Translations under genes and position numbers: made by a program | The notes under the pieces: generated by a model | Seen by the model: only the letters and a program-made list of their open reading frames with translations | What the model was told of the DNA's origin: nothing | The model's database searches: none | Source: Zea mays | Lineage: Eukaryota > Streptophyta > Magnoliopsida > Poales > Poaceae | DNA: 64,000 nt | Direction: 5' to 3' | NCBI RefSeq assembly: GCF_902167145.1 | Contig: NC_050104.1 | Span: 107,395,849-107,459,848 of the forward strand | Shown here: piece by piece, positions 37,105 through 47,386 of the stretch | Layout of the letters: the number at the start of each line of letters is the position of its first letter | How positions within the stretch are numbered: the first letter of the stretch is position 1

Positions 37105-38619
37105 ATGGCGCCAAAGAAAGCTTCAGCGACTGAGGCAGCACCACTACAACCGCTGGACCACAACCAGGAGACCGTCTCTCTTCGGGAGGCCCGAAGCCAG
37201 AAGAGAAAAGCCGTCAGCCCGACGCTTGAGGAAGAAGAGCTAGACCAAGAAATCAGAGAGATGGAGATGCTACATCAACAAGTGCAGAGGAAGAAGGAGA
37301 AGATGGCCCGCCTAGCTGAGTTGCAAAGGCAAATTGACGAAGCTTCTGAGGAAGTTCGCCATCTCACTCACGATGAGCAGAACAGAAGGCCTCATCAGAA
37401 AGACCTTCATCAGGAGGGCTTCGTCAACGAAGACGACTGGTATGATAATTTCCATCAGGGAAATTTTGTTTTTGATGATGCTTCTCCTCTGTCTGCTGAG
37501 CTGCAGGCTACACCTTGGCCTCCATCCTATAAGCCACCCCAGCTCCCCATGTTTGACGGCCACTCTGACCCGAAGCAATTCTTGATGAGCTACGAAGCAA
37601 CAGTGTCTTCGTACGGGGGCAACGCTGCAATCATGGCGAAGTCTTTCGTCATGGCCGTCAGGAATGTTGCTCAGACCTGGTATTCCTCCCTTCGGCCAGG
37701 AACAATCACTTCATGGCAGAAGCTGAAGGATATGTTACTGACCAGCTTTCAAGGATTTCAAACGAAGCCGGTTACAGCTCAAGCCCTCTTCCAGTGTATT
37801 CAGGATCACGAAGAATACCTTCAGGCGTATGTCCGAAGGTTCTTACGATTGAGGGCGCAGGCACCAACGGTGCCCAATGAAATCGTTATCGAAGCCATGA
37901 TCAAGGGGCTCCGTCCTGGACCTGCAGCTCAATACTTTGCTCGGAAGCCTCCTCAGACCTTGCAGAAATTGCTCCAAAAGATGGATGAGTACATTCGTGC
38001 TGACAATGACTTTCGCCAAAGAAGGGAGGAGGCCTTCAGATTTTCTGAGATGACCAGGGGCTTCGGAGGAAGATACTACCCGAGGCATGTCCGTTCCATT
38101 CACAACACTCAGAATGATGATAAGGGGAGTCAGCAAAACAGGCCGCAGTGCTCCTCACAGGCTTCGGGGCAACAACAAACTTTCTTTCGGCCACCAGCTC
38201 CAAGAGGCAGAGGCGCCAGGGGCTTCGGCGGAAGATTCGGAGATCAGCCAAGGAGACTGTTTTGCCTATTCTGTGGAGAGGGCAAGGGCCACACCACTAG
38301 GACGTGCCATGTTACAATCCAGAAGCAAAAGGAACTAGCCGAAGCTGCATCTCAACAAGCTCAGTCGAAGCAGGTTATGCATACTGCTTCGTTTCATCCG
38401 CCTTATGTCCCACAATACATAGACAACCACCCTGCGGCTTCTGTAGCTTCGGCAAGTCAACCTCAAGCTTCCTGGCAGCAGCTTCCGCCTCCACCTCCAT
38501 TGCAGCAAGGTCAACAGCCAGAAGGGAGTCAATACGCTCCACATCAGAGGGACTTCAGAGAACAGTCCGAAGCTCGCACAGTCAACAGCACTGTGCCAGA
38601 GTCGAAGCACATTTATTGA
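37105..38619 (+). CDS. Gag protein of the gag-only element
   Basis: 504 residues starting MAPKKAS, 75 bases after the LTR. Residues 50-95 are a charged coiled coil (LDQEIREMEMLHQQVQRKKE). Residues 140-310 are the retrotransposon gag domain (MFDGHSDPKQFLMSYE, NAAIMAKSFVMAV, TSFQGFQTKPV). A zinc knuckle follows near residue 390 (CLFCGEGKGHTTRTC, spacing CX2CX5HX4C). The Gln/Pro-rich tail ends with a stop at 38617-38619. Gag would assemble the particle and bind RNA. The frame is uninterrupted, unlike the other gags here. No pol follows, so protease and RT would have to come from another element. Confidence 0.9.
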   Translation: MAPKKASATEAAPLQPLDHNQETVSLREARSQKRKAVSPTLEEEELDQEIREMEMLHQQVQRKKEKMARLAELQRQIDEASEEVRHLTHDEQNRRPHQKDLHQEGFVNEDDWYDNFHQGNFVFDDASPLSAELQATPWPPSYKPPQLPMFDGHSDPKQFLMSYEATVSSYGGNAAIMAKSFVMAVRNVAQTWYSSLRPGTITSWQKLKDMLLTSFQGFQTKPVTAQALFQCIQDHEEYLQAYVRRFLRLRAQAPTVPNEIVIEAMIKGLRPGPAAQYFARKPPQTLQKLLQKMDEYIRADNDFRQRREEAFRFSEMTRGFGGRYYPRHVRSIHNTQNDDKGSQQNRPQCSSQASGQQQTFFRPPAPRGRGARGFGGRFGDQPRRLFCLFCGEGKGHTTRTCHVTIQKQKELAEAASQQAQSKQVMHTASFHPPYVPQYIDNHPAASVASASQPQASWQQLPPPPPLQQGQQPEGSQYAPHQRDFREQSEARTVNSTVPESKHIY

Positions 38620-38930
38620 CATATCCTACCTTTGATAGCAGTCTTTTCTATTCAGTTTTATTTTCTGTGAAGCAAAAAACATTGATAGTTTTCATGTAAT
38701 AATTTCGTTGTTTCCCACGAGGAAAATCTATTTGCTCCACAGGCCCAAGTTGCTGAAGCCTAAAACTTTTTCCGTTACCAAGGAGGACCTTCGGATTAAA
38801 AATCCTTCGGAGTAACAGAAAGTCGTTCTAAGGAACGCAGAGTAAGTTTATGAAGTCACAAAAAGTCGTTCCAAAGGGAGCGCAGCGTAAGTTTTCTGCT
38901 CAGAAGTCGTTCCTAAAGGAATGCAGAGCC
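38620..38930. other. Non-coding start of the gag/antisense gap
   Basis: Repetitive non-coding DNA in which AAGTCGTTCC-type motifs recur at about 38821, 38868 and 38905. Confidence 0.5.
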
Positions 38931-39119
38931 TACAGCGAAAAGTCAACGCTGATACCGCCTAAGTAAAAGGCGAAGAAGCTCCTAAGGGAGGCTTACAGCG
39001 AAAAGTCAACGCTGATACCGCCTAAGTAAAAGGCGAAGAAGCTCCTAAGGGAGGCTTACAGCGAAAAGTCAACGCTGATACCGTCTAAGTAAAAGACGAA
39101 GAAGCTCCAAAGACGTTCC
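38931..39119. repeat. 63-bp tandem repeat, three units
   Basis: Units start at 38931, 38994 and 39057 (TACAGCGAAAAGTCAACGC...). They lie between the gag stop (38619) and the end of the antisense gene (39641). A further pair of 76-bp units starts at 39294 and 39370. Confidence 0.93.
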
Positions 39120-39640
39120 CAAGGGAATGCAGAGCTTACGAATATATTTTATGTGTATCTCCGGAACAAATGTCACATGCATAACATAACATCATCACAT
39201 CATTTTGCATGGCATAAGCATCATACATCATATTGCATTTGGCAAGAGAAGGAGATACTCTCAACCTTCGAAAGGATGCTTTGAGAAAGTGACATCGAAA
39301 TTGTACAGCTTCGGAATACAGCTTCGGAGAATATTTTTACGAAACATGGGCGAGCTTTATCAGATCAATATCGAAGTTGTATAGCTTCGGAGTATAGCTT
39401 CGAAGAATGTTTTGACGAAGCATGGATGTGATTCATCAGAATAATTTTAACGGAGAATGCCTTCTTCACGAAGCATGAAAAGAAGGGAAGGTGTTTTTTC
39501 GCCAAAGGCTCAAAAATGGTATGTATTTAATGTTTCATGCATCGTAAAGAATTCAATAATGAAAGGAGACTTGTATATTACATTCAAATGTACAAAGTGT
39601 TGCATAGATTACACTTTAAATGTTTTTTTCCAAATAGCAC

Positions 39641-42600
39641 CTAATCTTCCCTCAATACTGCTTCGGCGGCTTCATTCAGAAGTTGGTCAACAACCTTGTC
39701 CATGATAGTTTCGGCCATTTGATTAATTTCTTCATCCCCTTTTGTGTGGGGGACGGCAGATCGTCCAACAGTTTCTGAGCGAAGAGAACACTTCTTCAGT
39801 ACTTTTACAAATCGCGAGCAAAGTTTAAAATGAAAATTACAACGCAACAAGAACGACTAGTTGGTACCTAACTGTCTTCCGGGCTCCCTACTCCTTTCGG
39901 CAGCGTCTGCTACTCTTCTAGCATCGTGAATGCCTTTTTCGCTTCTTTCAATGATCTCTCGCGCCATTCCTCGGCCGCCGTCGTTCCAGATATCAGTAAA
40001 AAATTTGCCTCCAACTGCGCTCGCTTCGGCCGAGGGGTCCTTGATGTCTTCGGAAGATAAGGTAGCTTCGGATTGAGCTAAAAATTTTACATGTTCGCAA
40101 CCTTTCTTCTCTAAGACACAAGCAATTCCTCTGGCGCCCGAAAAAGCGCATATGTCGCCACGACTGTTCAGAATCTCTTCGAAGGCCTCTGCTTCGTGGC
40201 TAATCCATTCCAGCGGACCTTCGGGATTGCCTCGAGAGAAATTCTCTTCGCTGGAAAAGGCGCCTACGCTGGCGAAGCTGGATTTAATTTTATTCACACA
40301 TTCTACAGATTTGACATAGCATTTCCCCTGAGATGTGCGAAGCTCCTTAACTTTTGATTCCAATTTGCTGACCATAAAATCACTAAGTTCTCGTTTCGTT
40401 TCCTCAAGCGCGCGCTCCTCTTTAGCTCTAGCCAGCTGTTTCTGAAGATCTTTAATCTCGCGTTTTTGAGCTTCGGCCTGGGCCTTTGAAGCAGCTTCGT
40501 CTTTTTTCACTTTATCTACCAGTGTAAGCAGAATTTTATCTTTTTCCAAAGCTTCGTTTCTCAGTCTGATAACTTCGGAGCGTAAATTATTAAACGCAAT
40601 TTCATAGCTTTCATCTTCGGCGCTCTTTTGGGCTCTTAGTGCGTTGCTTAGGATCAGGCCCTATACGAAAAAGAATTCATATAAGAAAAAAGGAATGAGT
40701 TGCGTAAAAATAAGGGGATTTTTCAAGTGTTTAATTCCTATACCTTCAGGCTGTTGTACGCAAGACTGTCTGCGAGATCTTCTTTCGTCATGGCGCTTAA
40801 TCCAGATTCAAGCTTCGGGAAACCAATACTTCTGGCCATTTCTCGGCAGACAGATAGCTCTTTGTTGTCAGGCAGGCAGTATAAGAAGTCATCTTCATTC
40901 GTTCCATTGAATATTACTGCCCCCTTCGGATATTTTAGTTCCTTTGCATAATGGATGGCTTCATGAGTTTCTTCTTCAGATAGCTTCTTCCCCGAAGCAT
41001 GTCGTATCATGTAATCACGCATGCTGGCAGGTGCTTCGGGGATGGCGGTGTCAGTTTCTTCAACTAATACTGGTTCTGGAATTTTTATTGCTTCGGCTTC
41101 AAAAGGTTGCTCCTTGCAGGGCTCTGAAGGCCCAGCTTCAGCTTTAGCTTGTTGAGCCGAAGCTTCAGTAGAAGCTTCAGCAATTTCAACACTCTTTTTT
41201 GGAATTGTGCTTGAAGACTTAATTGTCTCCAAGACGTCTAGTACATTTACCATTCTTTTCCTTTTTGGGGTCACTGATGGCCCCTTTTGGTTTTTTGCTG
41301 TTTCAATATTTACTGCAGGACTCAAAACTTCTAATGTTTTTTCCTTAGTCGGCTTTTTCGCTTCTTCCATTTTTTCTGTGGATGGTGCTTCGGCCATCTC
41401 TGCAGTTTCTGGCAGCAAGGTTGGCTGTTCAGCTTCGGTGGCCGAAGAAGCTTCTCCGGTGAACTCAGGCACCGAAGCTGGTTCAATATAGCGTGGCCGG
41501 TGTGTGAGGACTTTTATCCTCTTTCTCTTTGATTCTGGCTCGCTAGGAGCAGTTGCAGCTTCCTCTTCTACAGAGGTTGTGTTCTTTCTTTTCTGCCCTC
41601 GAGTGGGATAACGATAGTCAGGGTAGACAAACCCAATGGCATCGAATACCCGATTCAGTCTCTTCTTTTTTCGGCCTCCGAAGGCTGCTGACATTGCATT
41701 ATCTTCAGCCTTCGAGTAGGTCCCGAGTAGCTCATCACTTAAATTTTCAATGCTCTTCAACCAGTCATCATCAGGTTCAACGAATTTATCAGCATATTTG
41801 AATGTGTATTTCAGTCTAACTAGACCGCCTTCGTCGGGCTCTTTAATGGTCTCCTTCGGCATTTCCCACTTCTCCGCAAGTGGCCATACCCTGAATGCAA
41901 TGTGTTCTTGGACCAAGTCCCTTGACCCAATAAACGAGCAGACTACCCCAAAGGCCCTTTGGCACTCTTCGGCGGCTTCGTCCATTTCAACCTTCGGCCT
42001 CCGAAGGCCGAAGCTTTGCCAAATAGGACGCATAATTATACCTTTGATGTCTTCTCGTGCTGATAAGTCATTCTTCACATAAAACCATTCTGTCATCCAA
42101 TCCCCGGGCCATCTCTTCCGAAAGGTTGGTACGGGACAGCTTGCCCCGGACCGAGAAACGAAGCTGTAGCAGCCAAAGTTGTTATGGTACTGTTCCTTGC
42201 CCCAAGGCTTTGTTTCATATAATAATTCATGAACATTACAGAAGCTTCTTGCGTCAGGCTTCAGACCTTGGCTCCTCGCGGCCCACACGAAGATATTTAG
42301 CCTTATAATTGCCTCGGGAGTAAGTTGATGAAGATAGACTTCGAAGATTTTCAACACCTCCACGACGAAGCTGCTCAAGGGGAATCGCAGTCCAGCTTTC
42401 AAAAAGCTTCGGTACACCACAACTTCATTTTCTTCAGGGTGTGGACAAGTTTTTTCCCCTTCGTCCGCCCTCACAATGGACAGATCCCGGAAATACCTTC
42501 CTCTCATATTAACAAGATGATTCTCTTTGATAGTTGATTTACCATAAACTGAATGGCTTGGTCGCCAGGGGCGATTTTCGGAGTCTTCGCCACCGCTGTC

Positions 42601-42768
42601 CATATCATAACTTTCACTGTCACCAGTATCTTCAGACAGCCCCTCCAGAATTTCCTTGGTAATCTTTTCTGTGTTGGACTTCGACATCGCTATAAGAAAC
42701 CCTAGGTTCTTCTCTTCATCAAGACTCAGCTTCATCTCAGCAGCAGCCTTCTTAGCAGCTTCAGACAT
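39641..42768 (-). CDS. Antisense retroelement gene, intact, three exons
   Basis: Predicted exons are 42768-40744, 40660-39868 and 39801-39641, joined at GT-AG sites in phases 0 and 1, giving 992 residues. Exon 1 holds the PF04195-like domain (residues 60-330: RPSHSVYGKSTI, YLHQLTPEAIIRLNIFVW, KEQYHNNFGCYSF, WMTEWFYVKND), a basic cluster (KRKRIK) and a Glu/Pro/Ala-rich linker. It ends with DDFLYCLPDNKELSVCREMA. Exon 2 is a coiled coil (EIKDLQKQLARAKEERALEE) then a mixed region. Exon 3 ends AEAVLRED. No stops interrupt it. Its function is unknown; a nuclear role is only suggested by the basic cluster. Splicing needs RNA confirmation. Confidence 0.8.
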
Positions 42769-42910
42769 CTTCGGAAGCGCTAAAAAACTGTTTTTAAAAG
42801 CCGAAGCTTCAAAGCTAAAAACTTAGCAGATCACAGTGCACAAGAGCTAAAAAATGAATGAGCAGGAGTGGTTGGCCAGAAAGCGTGCGAAATAAGTTTG
42901 CGGCATGGCC

Positions 42911-42920
42911 GTATTTATAC
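42911..42920 (-). promoter_or_regulatory. TATA box of the intact antisense gene
   Basis: On the minus strand GTATAAATAC lies about 145 bases before the ATG at 42768. It is inside the element, not in the LTR. Confidence 0.6.
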
Positions 42921-43060
42921 GCTTGATGCGTTGAAAGTTGAAAGACCCCACTTGTCATTGAATGTTGCTATTCTAGCAAAGGGAAGGTGTTTTTTCGGAC
43001 CTTCGGCTCAAGGCCTTCGTCCATATCGCAATCTGAATTTATTATTTACAAATTAATATT

Positions 43061-43072
43061 GCGAGGGGCTAC
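43061..43072 (+). promoter_or_regulatory. Polypurine tract of the gag-only element
   Basis: GCGAGGGGCTAC abuts the 3' LTR. The same tract, inverted, opens the window at position 1. Confidence 0.55.
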
Positions 43073-43742
43073 TGTTGGGGGCCTTCGTCCTCCGAAGGTC
43101 CTCAAAAACATGATTTGACAATGTTTTCCGAGTGGATTATGTGAACAGGTATTTTCGGATCCAGAATTATGAATATGGAGCACGGCCAGGACGAAGCCTG
43201 AACCAGACGAAGGTCGAGTGTAGCCGAAGCTGTGCGCAGGGAAGCTTCGGCGCGATGGCAGAAGGGGGAACCGACTCAAAGATGAAAAGACTTCGGGGGC
43301 CTCGACAGATTTCCATAAGCCGTTAACAAATGTAATGGACATGGATGTAATTTTACGTAGGCTGCGTCCCGCGTCTATAAATAGATGAACAGTACTCCCG
43401 TACTGTTCACGCTGACTTGGCATTTGCTTTTAGCATCACTCTCGTACTTTACACCTTCTCTCAGGACCGAAGGTACATTTGTAATTTGGAATCATTTCTG
43501 TTTTTCCATGTTAATAAAATAGAAATGATTCTATGGTGATGCTTATATCATATTTCATGCTTTATGTGAGTCCTTCGTCATTACTTGTTATGTTTACGAA
43601 GGTATGTCTCTCATGACCTTCGTCCAAGACTCATTATTTCCCGAAGGAACATAATGCTTCGAAGGACGAAGGATTTTAACACTTAACACTTTTTATGTTG
43701 CCTTGTTCTTAACTCTTAGCACTTGAGAACAAGTCCCCAACA
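43073..43742 (+). repeat. 3' LTR of the gag-only element
   Basis: 670 bp, differing from the 5' LTR at about three places. Followed by the second CCGGC copy at 43743-43747. Confidence 0.95.
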
Positions 43743-44506
43743 CCGGCGATGTTCCCGGCAGGCGTATGCCGGTGGGAACCGGACCCCCCGGCAGGCATGG
43801 CAGCCGGAGGGGAGGGAACGTCTACGGATGCCGAGGAAGAGGAGGCCCTGGCAGACAAAGATCAGATCAAGACCCGTCGACATAAAGACTACGATCGAAC
43901 GAACATCGGGAGGGCCTAAGCTTACTTGGGACCGTGAACCTTCCAGTGGCCTTGGAAGCGGGGCACACGTTGTTGTTGTTGCTGCTGCTGCCGCCCCTGT
44001 TGCTGTTGCTGTCGCTGCCCCTGCGGCGATGGCGGTCGGCCTGACACAGGCGGCGGAGGTGGTATCTGATCTGAAGATGGTAGCGGTGGAGGGCTCGCGC
44101 CCCTCTGCTCGTCCTGGACTCGAGGTTCGGACTCCTTAGCCCTACCAGCTGTTTTCTGACGCTTCTAGGGAGAACCCGAATCTCAAGGAAAATCCCCAAC
44201 AAAGGATCCATCGGCGCGGCGCAGTCGGTGCCGCCTTAGTTCCTCCGATCTCCCGGCGATGTCCGGAGCGGAGGAGCTGCTTGCGGGCCCCTTGCCCTTG
44301 TCCGAGGGGCTAGGGACTGCAGAGGGAACTCTGGGGGCCACATTAGCTGGTTGGGAGCCGCAGCCCGGCGCACCGAGAATATGGATCCCCCGGTGGGGAT
44401 CCCGACCACCGGTTTGGTGGACCGCCACACCACTCTCATCGAGGGTCGGCAGGCGGGCCAGGACCGCTGACCGCAACCCAGGATTGTCGCAGAGCGGTGA
44501 AATCCC
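43743..44506 (-). pseudogene. Antisense retroelement gene, middle part (cut at 44506)
   Basis: This continues, in the upstream direction, the gene remnant at 34740-36359. The minus strand encodes low-complexity Asn/Ser/Arg and Pro/Ser-rich sequence with several stops. The N-terminal PF04195-like domain expected further upstream is missing, because at 44507 the sequence changes to a copia LTR. The assignment rests on continuity across the CCGGC insertion site. Confidence 0.5.
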
Positions 44507-44947
44507 CTGGGTTCTGTGTGTGCGTATTTGCTGTGATCTTTGTGTCTTGTGTGAGTTGCTAATCCCTCCCTTGCTCCGTGCTTCTTTGTGAACTTCAAGT
44601 GTAAGGGCGAGAGGCTCCAAGTTGTGGAGATTCCTCGCAAACGGGATTAAGAAAAACAAAGAAAAACACTATGGTATTCAAGTGGGTCTTTGGACCGCTT
44701 GAGAGGGGTTGATTGCAACCCTCGTCCGTTGGGACGCCACAACGTGGAATAGGCAAGCGTTGGTCTTGGCCGAACCACGGGATAACCACCGTGCCATCTC
44801 TGTGATTGATATCTTTGTGGTTATTTTGTTTTGTTGAGACTCCTCTCTAGCCACTTGGCGATTATTGTGCTAACACTTAACCGAGTTTTGTGGCTTAAGT
44901 TTTAAGTTTTCCAGGATCACCTATTCACCCCCCTCTAGGTGCTCTCA
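44507..44947 (+). repeat. 5' LTR fragment of the copia element
   Basis: This matches the last 442 bases of the 3' LTR (52155-52596). The match starts abruptly at CTGGGTTCTG. Confidence 0.92.
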
Positions 44948-44949
44948 AT

Positions 44950-44961
44950 TGGTATCAGAGC
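44950..44961 (+). promoter_or_regulatory. Primer-binding site (initiator Met tRNA)
   Basis: TGGTATCAGAGC, the standard plant copia site, two bases after the LTR end. Confidence 0.95.
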
Positions 44962-44997
44962 AGGTTCTCTTCAAGAAGGGACTAATCGCCCGAAGAG

Positions 44998-47379
44998 ATG
45001 GATCCTAAGGGAAAGGGGATGGTGGTCAACAACAACGAGAAGGAGTCTATCTTCAACGAGCCGAAGGATGACAAGCCTACCGACTCGGGCTCGAGCCACA
45101 AGCGCAAAGACGGGAAGAAGAAGAAGACAAGGCGCATCAAGGAGATCATCTACTACGACAGCGACGAATCTTCCTCTTCCCAAAAGGACGACGACGACTA
45201 CGAGAAAAAGAAAACGGTCAATTCGAACTTTTCTTTTGATTACTCTCGTATTCCTCAAAGTACAAATGCTCATTTATTATCTATTCCACTTGGTAAACCT
45301 CCTCATTTTGATGGAGAGGACTACGGATTTTGGAGTCACAAAATGCGTAGTCACTTGTTCTCTCTCCATCCTAGTATATGGGAGATTGTAGAGAGTGGAA
45401 TGCACTTTGATAGTACGGATAGTCCCATGTTCATTAATGAGCAAATTCATAAAAATGCACAAGCTACTACTGTTCTTCTAGCTTCATTGTGCAGGGATGA
45501 ATACCACAAAGTGAGCGGCTTGGATAACGCCAAGCAAATTTGGGACACCCTCAAAATTTCTCATGAGGGGAATGACGTCACAATGCTCACCAAGATGGAG
45601 TTGGTGGAGGGCGAACTCGGGAGATTCGCTATGATAAGGGGAGAAGAGCCAACCCAAACGTACAACCGGCTCAAGACCCTTGTCAACAAAATAAGAAGCT
45701 ATGGAAGCACGTGATGGACGGACCACGACGTCGTCCGCCTAATGCTGAGGTCTTTTACAGTCCTTGATCCTCATCTTGTAAACAATATTCGTGAGAATCC
45801 TAGGTACACCAAGATGACGCCTGAGGAGATACTTGGAAAGTTCGTGAGCGGGCGTATGATGATCAAGGAAGCAAGATACGTGGACGACGCATTGAATGGT
45901 CCAATCAATGAGCCTCAACCTCTTGCTCTCAAGGCAACAAGAAGCAAGGAGACGCTACCTAGCAAGGTGGCACAAATTGAGGCGGCCGGACTTAATGATG
46001 AAGAGATGGCTCTCATTATCAAGAGATTCAAGACGACGCTAAAAGGTCGCAAGGGGCAGCCAAGCAAGACCAAGACAAAGGGGAAGCGCTCATGCTTCAA
46101 ATGTGGTAAGCTTGGTCATTTTATTGCTAACTGTCCCGACAATGATAGTGATCAGGATCAAGGGAACAAGAGGGAGAAGAAGAAGAACTATACGAAGGCA
46201 AAGGGCGAGGCGCATCTAGGCAAGGAGTGGGATTCGAATTGCTCCTCTTCCGACTCCGACAATGAAGGACTCGCCGCCACCGCCTTCAACAAGTCATCCC
46301 TCTTCCCCAACGAGCGTCACACATGCCTTATGGCGAGGGAGAAGAAGGTATGTACTCGAAACTCTACTTATGCTTCTTCAAGTGAGGACGAATCTAGTGA
46401 TGAGGATGAAATAGATTATTCATGTTTATTTAAGGGCCTAGATAGAACCAAGGTAGATAAAATTAATGAATTGATTGATGCCTTGAATGATAAGAATAGG
46501 CTTTTAGAAAAGCAAGAGGATTTGTTGTATGAAGAACATGACAAATTTGTAGAAGCACAAAAATCTCATGCTCTAGAAGTTAAAAGAAATGAAATGTTTT
46601 CTTGTGAATTATCTTCTTGCCATGAGACAATTTCTAACTTAAGGAGCATTAATGATGATTTGAATGCTAAGTTAGAAATAGCTAGTAAATCAACATCTTG
46701 TGTAGAAAATGTTGCAACTTGTAATAGGTGTAAAGATTTTGACATTGATGCTTGTAGTGAACACCTAGTTTCAATTTCCAAACTTAATGATGAATTGGCT
46801 AATGTTAATGCTCAACTTAAGACTAGCAAGAGCGAATTTGATAAACTAAAATTTGCGAGGGATGCCTACACGATTGGTAGACACCCCTCAATTAAGGATG
46901 GACTTGGCTTCAAGAGGGAAGCCAAGAACTTAACAAGCCATAAGGTTCCCATCCCCGCCAAGGAGAAAGGGAAGGCTCCTATGGCAAGTAGTACTAAAAA
47001 GAACCATGCTTTTATGTATCATAATAGGAGACATGCTAGAAATGACTATAGAAGCTATGATTCACATGCTTATGATTCACATGCTATGTTTGCTTCTAGT
47101 TCTTCTTATATGCATGATAGAGATATGTCTAGGAGATATGTTCATCATGTGCCTAGAGAGAATATTGTTCATGTTTCTAGGAAAGTTATTGACGGTCCTT
47201 CTACAATATATCATGCTTTAAATGCTTCCTTTGCTATTTGTAGAAAGGATAGGAAAATAGTTGCTAGGAAATTAGGGGCAAAATGCAAGGGTGATAAAAC
47301 TTGCATTTGGGTCCCTAAGACAATTGTGATTAACCTTGTAGGACCCAACAAGAGTTGGGTACCTAAGTCCCAAGCCTAA
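44998..47379 (+). pseudogene. Copia gag with one internal stop
   Basis: The ATG is at 44998. The basic/acidic N-terminus is followed by a UBN2-like gag domain (FDGEDYGFWSHKMRSHLFSL). TGA at 45712-45714 interrupts it, and the same frame continues with MLRSFTVLDPHLV and a zinc knuckle CFKCGKLGHFIANC (near 46092). A long coiled-coil region follows, ending at TAA 47377-47379. The C-terminal extension is typical of Sirevirus gags. Pol lies in the next frame. Confidence 0.88.
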
Positions 47380-47386
47380 ATTTGCC

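Larger units (their letters stand above)
36360..43742 (+). mobile_element. Young gag-only LTR retrotransposon with intact antisense gene
   Basis: 7,383 bp with two 670-bp LTRs that differ at about three positions by eye (all G/A), and a perfect CCGGC duplication. The sense strand has an open gag, but no protease, RT or integrase anywhere. The antisense strand holds an open three-exon gene occupying almost half the element. Convergent genes are separated by tandem repeats. Its primer site, gag N-terminus and antisense gene resemble those of the pol-bearing Tat-like element at 8043, so it is probably a non-autonomous Tat relative mobilised in trans. LTR identity suggests insertion within a few hundred thousand years. 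Confidence 0.92.
27383..44506 (+). mobile_element. Tat-like Ty3/gypsy element, 3' LTR lost
   Basis: The 5' LTR is 27383-28426, then gag-protease, RT with two RNase H domains, integrase, and an antisense gene remnant. The element is split at 36359/43743 by a younger LTR element. After 44506 the sequence jumps directly into the middle of a copia LTR. The 3' LTR and the 5' part of the antisense gene are therefore deleted. At least six in-frame stops occur in pol. Its target duplication cannot be checked; the five bases before the LTR are GAAAG. Confidence 0.85.

Noticed and set aside
38620..39640. Degenerate pol in the gag-only element
   Set aside because: No RT, RNase H or integrase motif in any frame; the segment is made of repeats and spacer.
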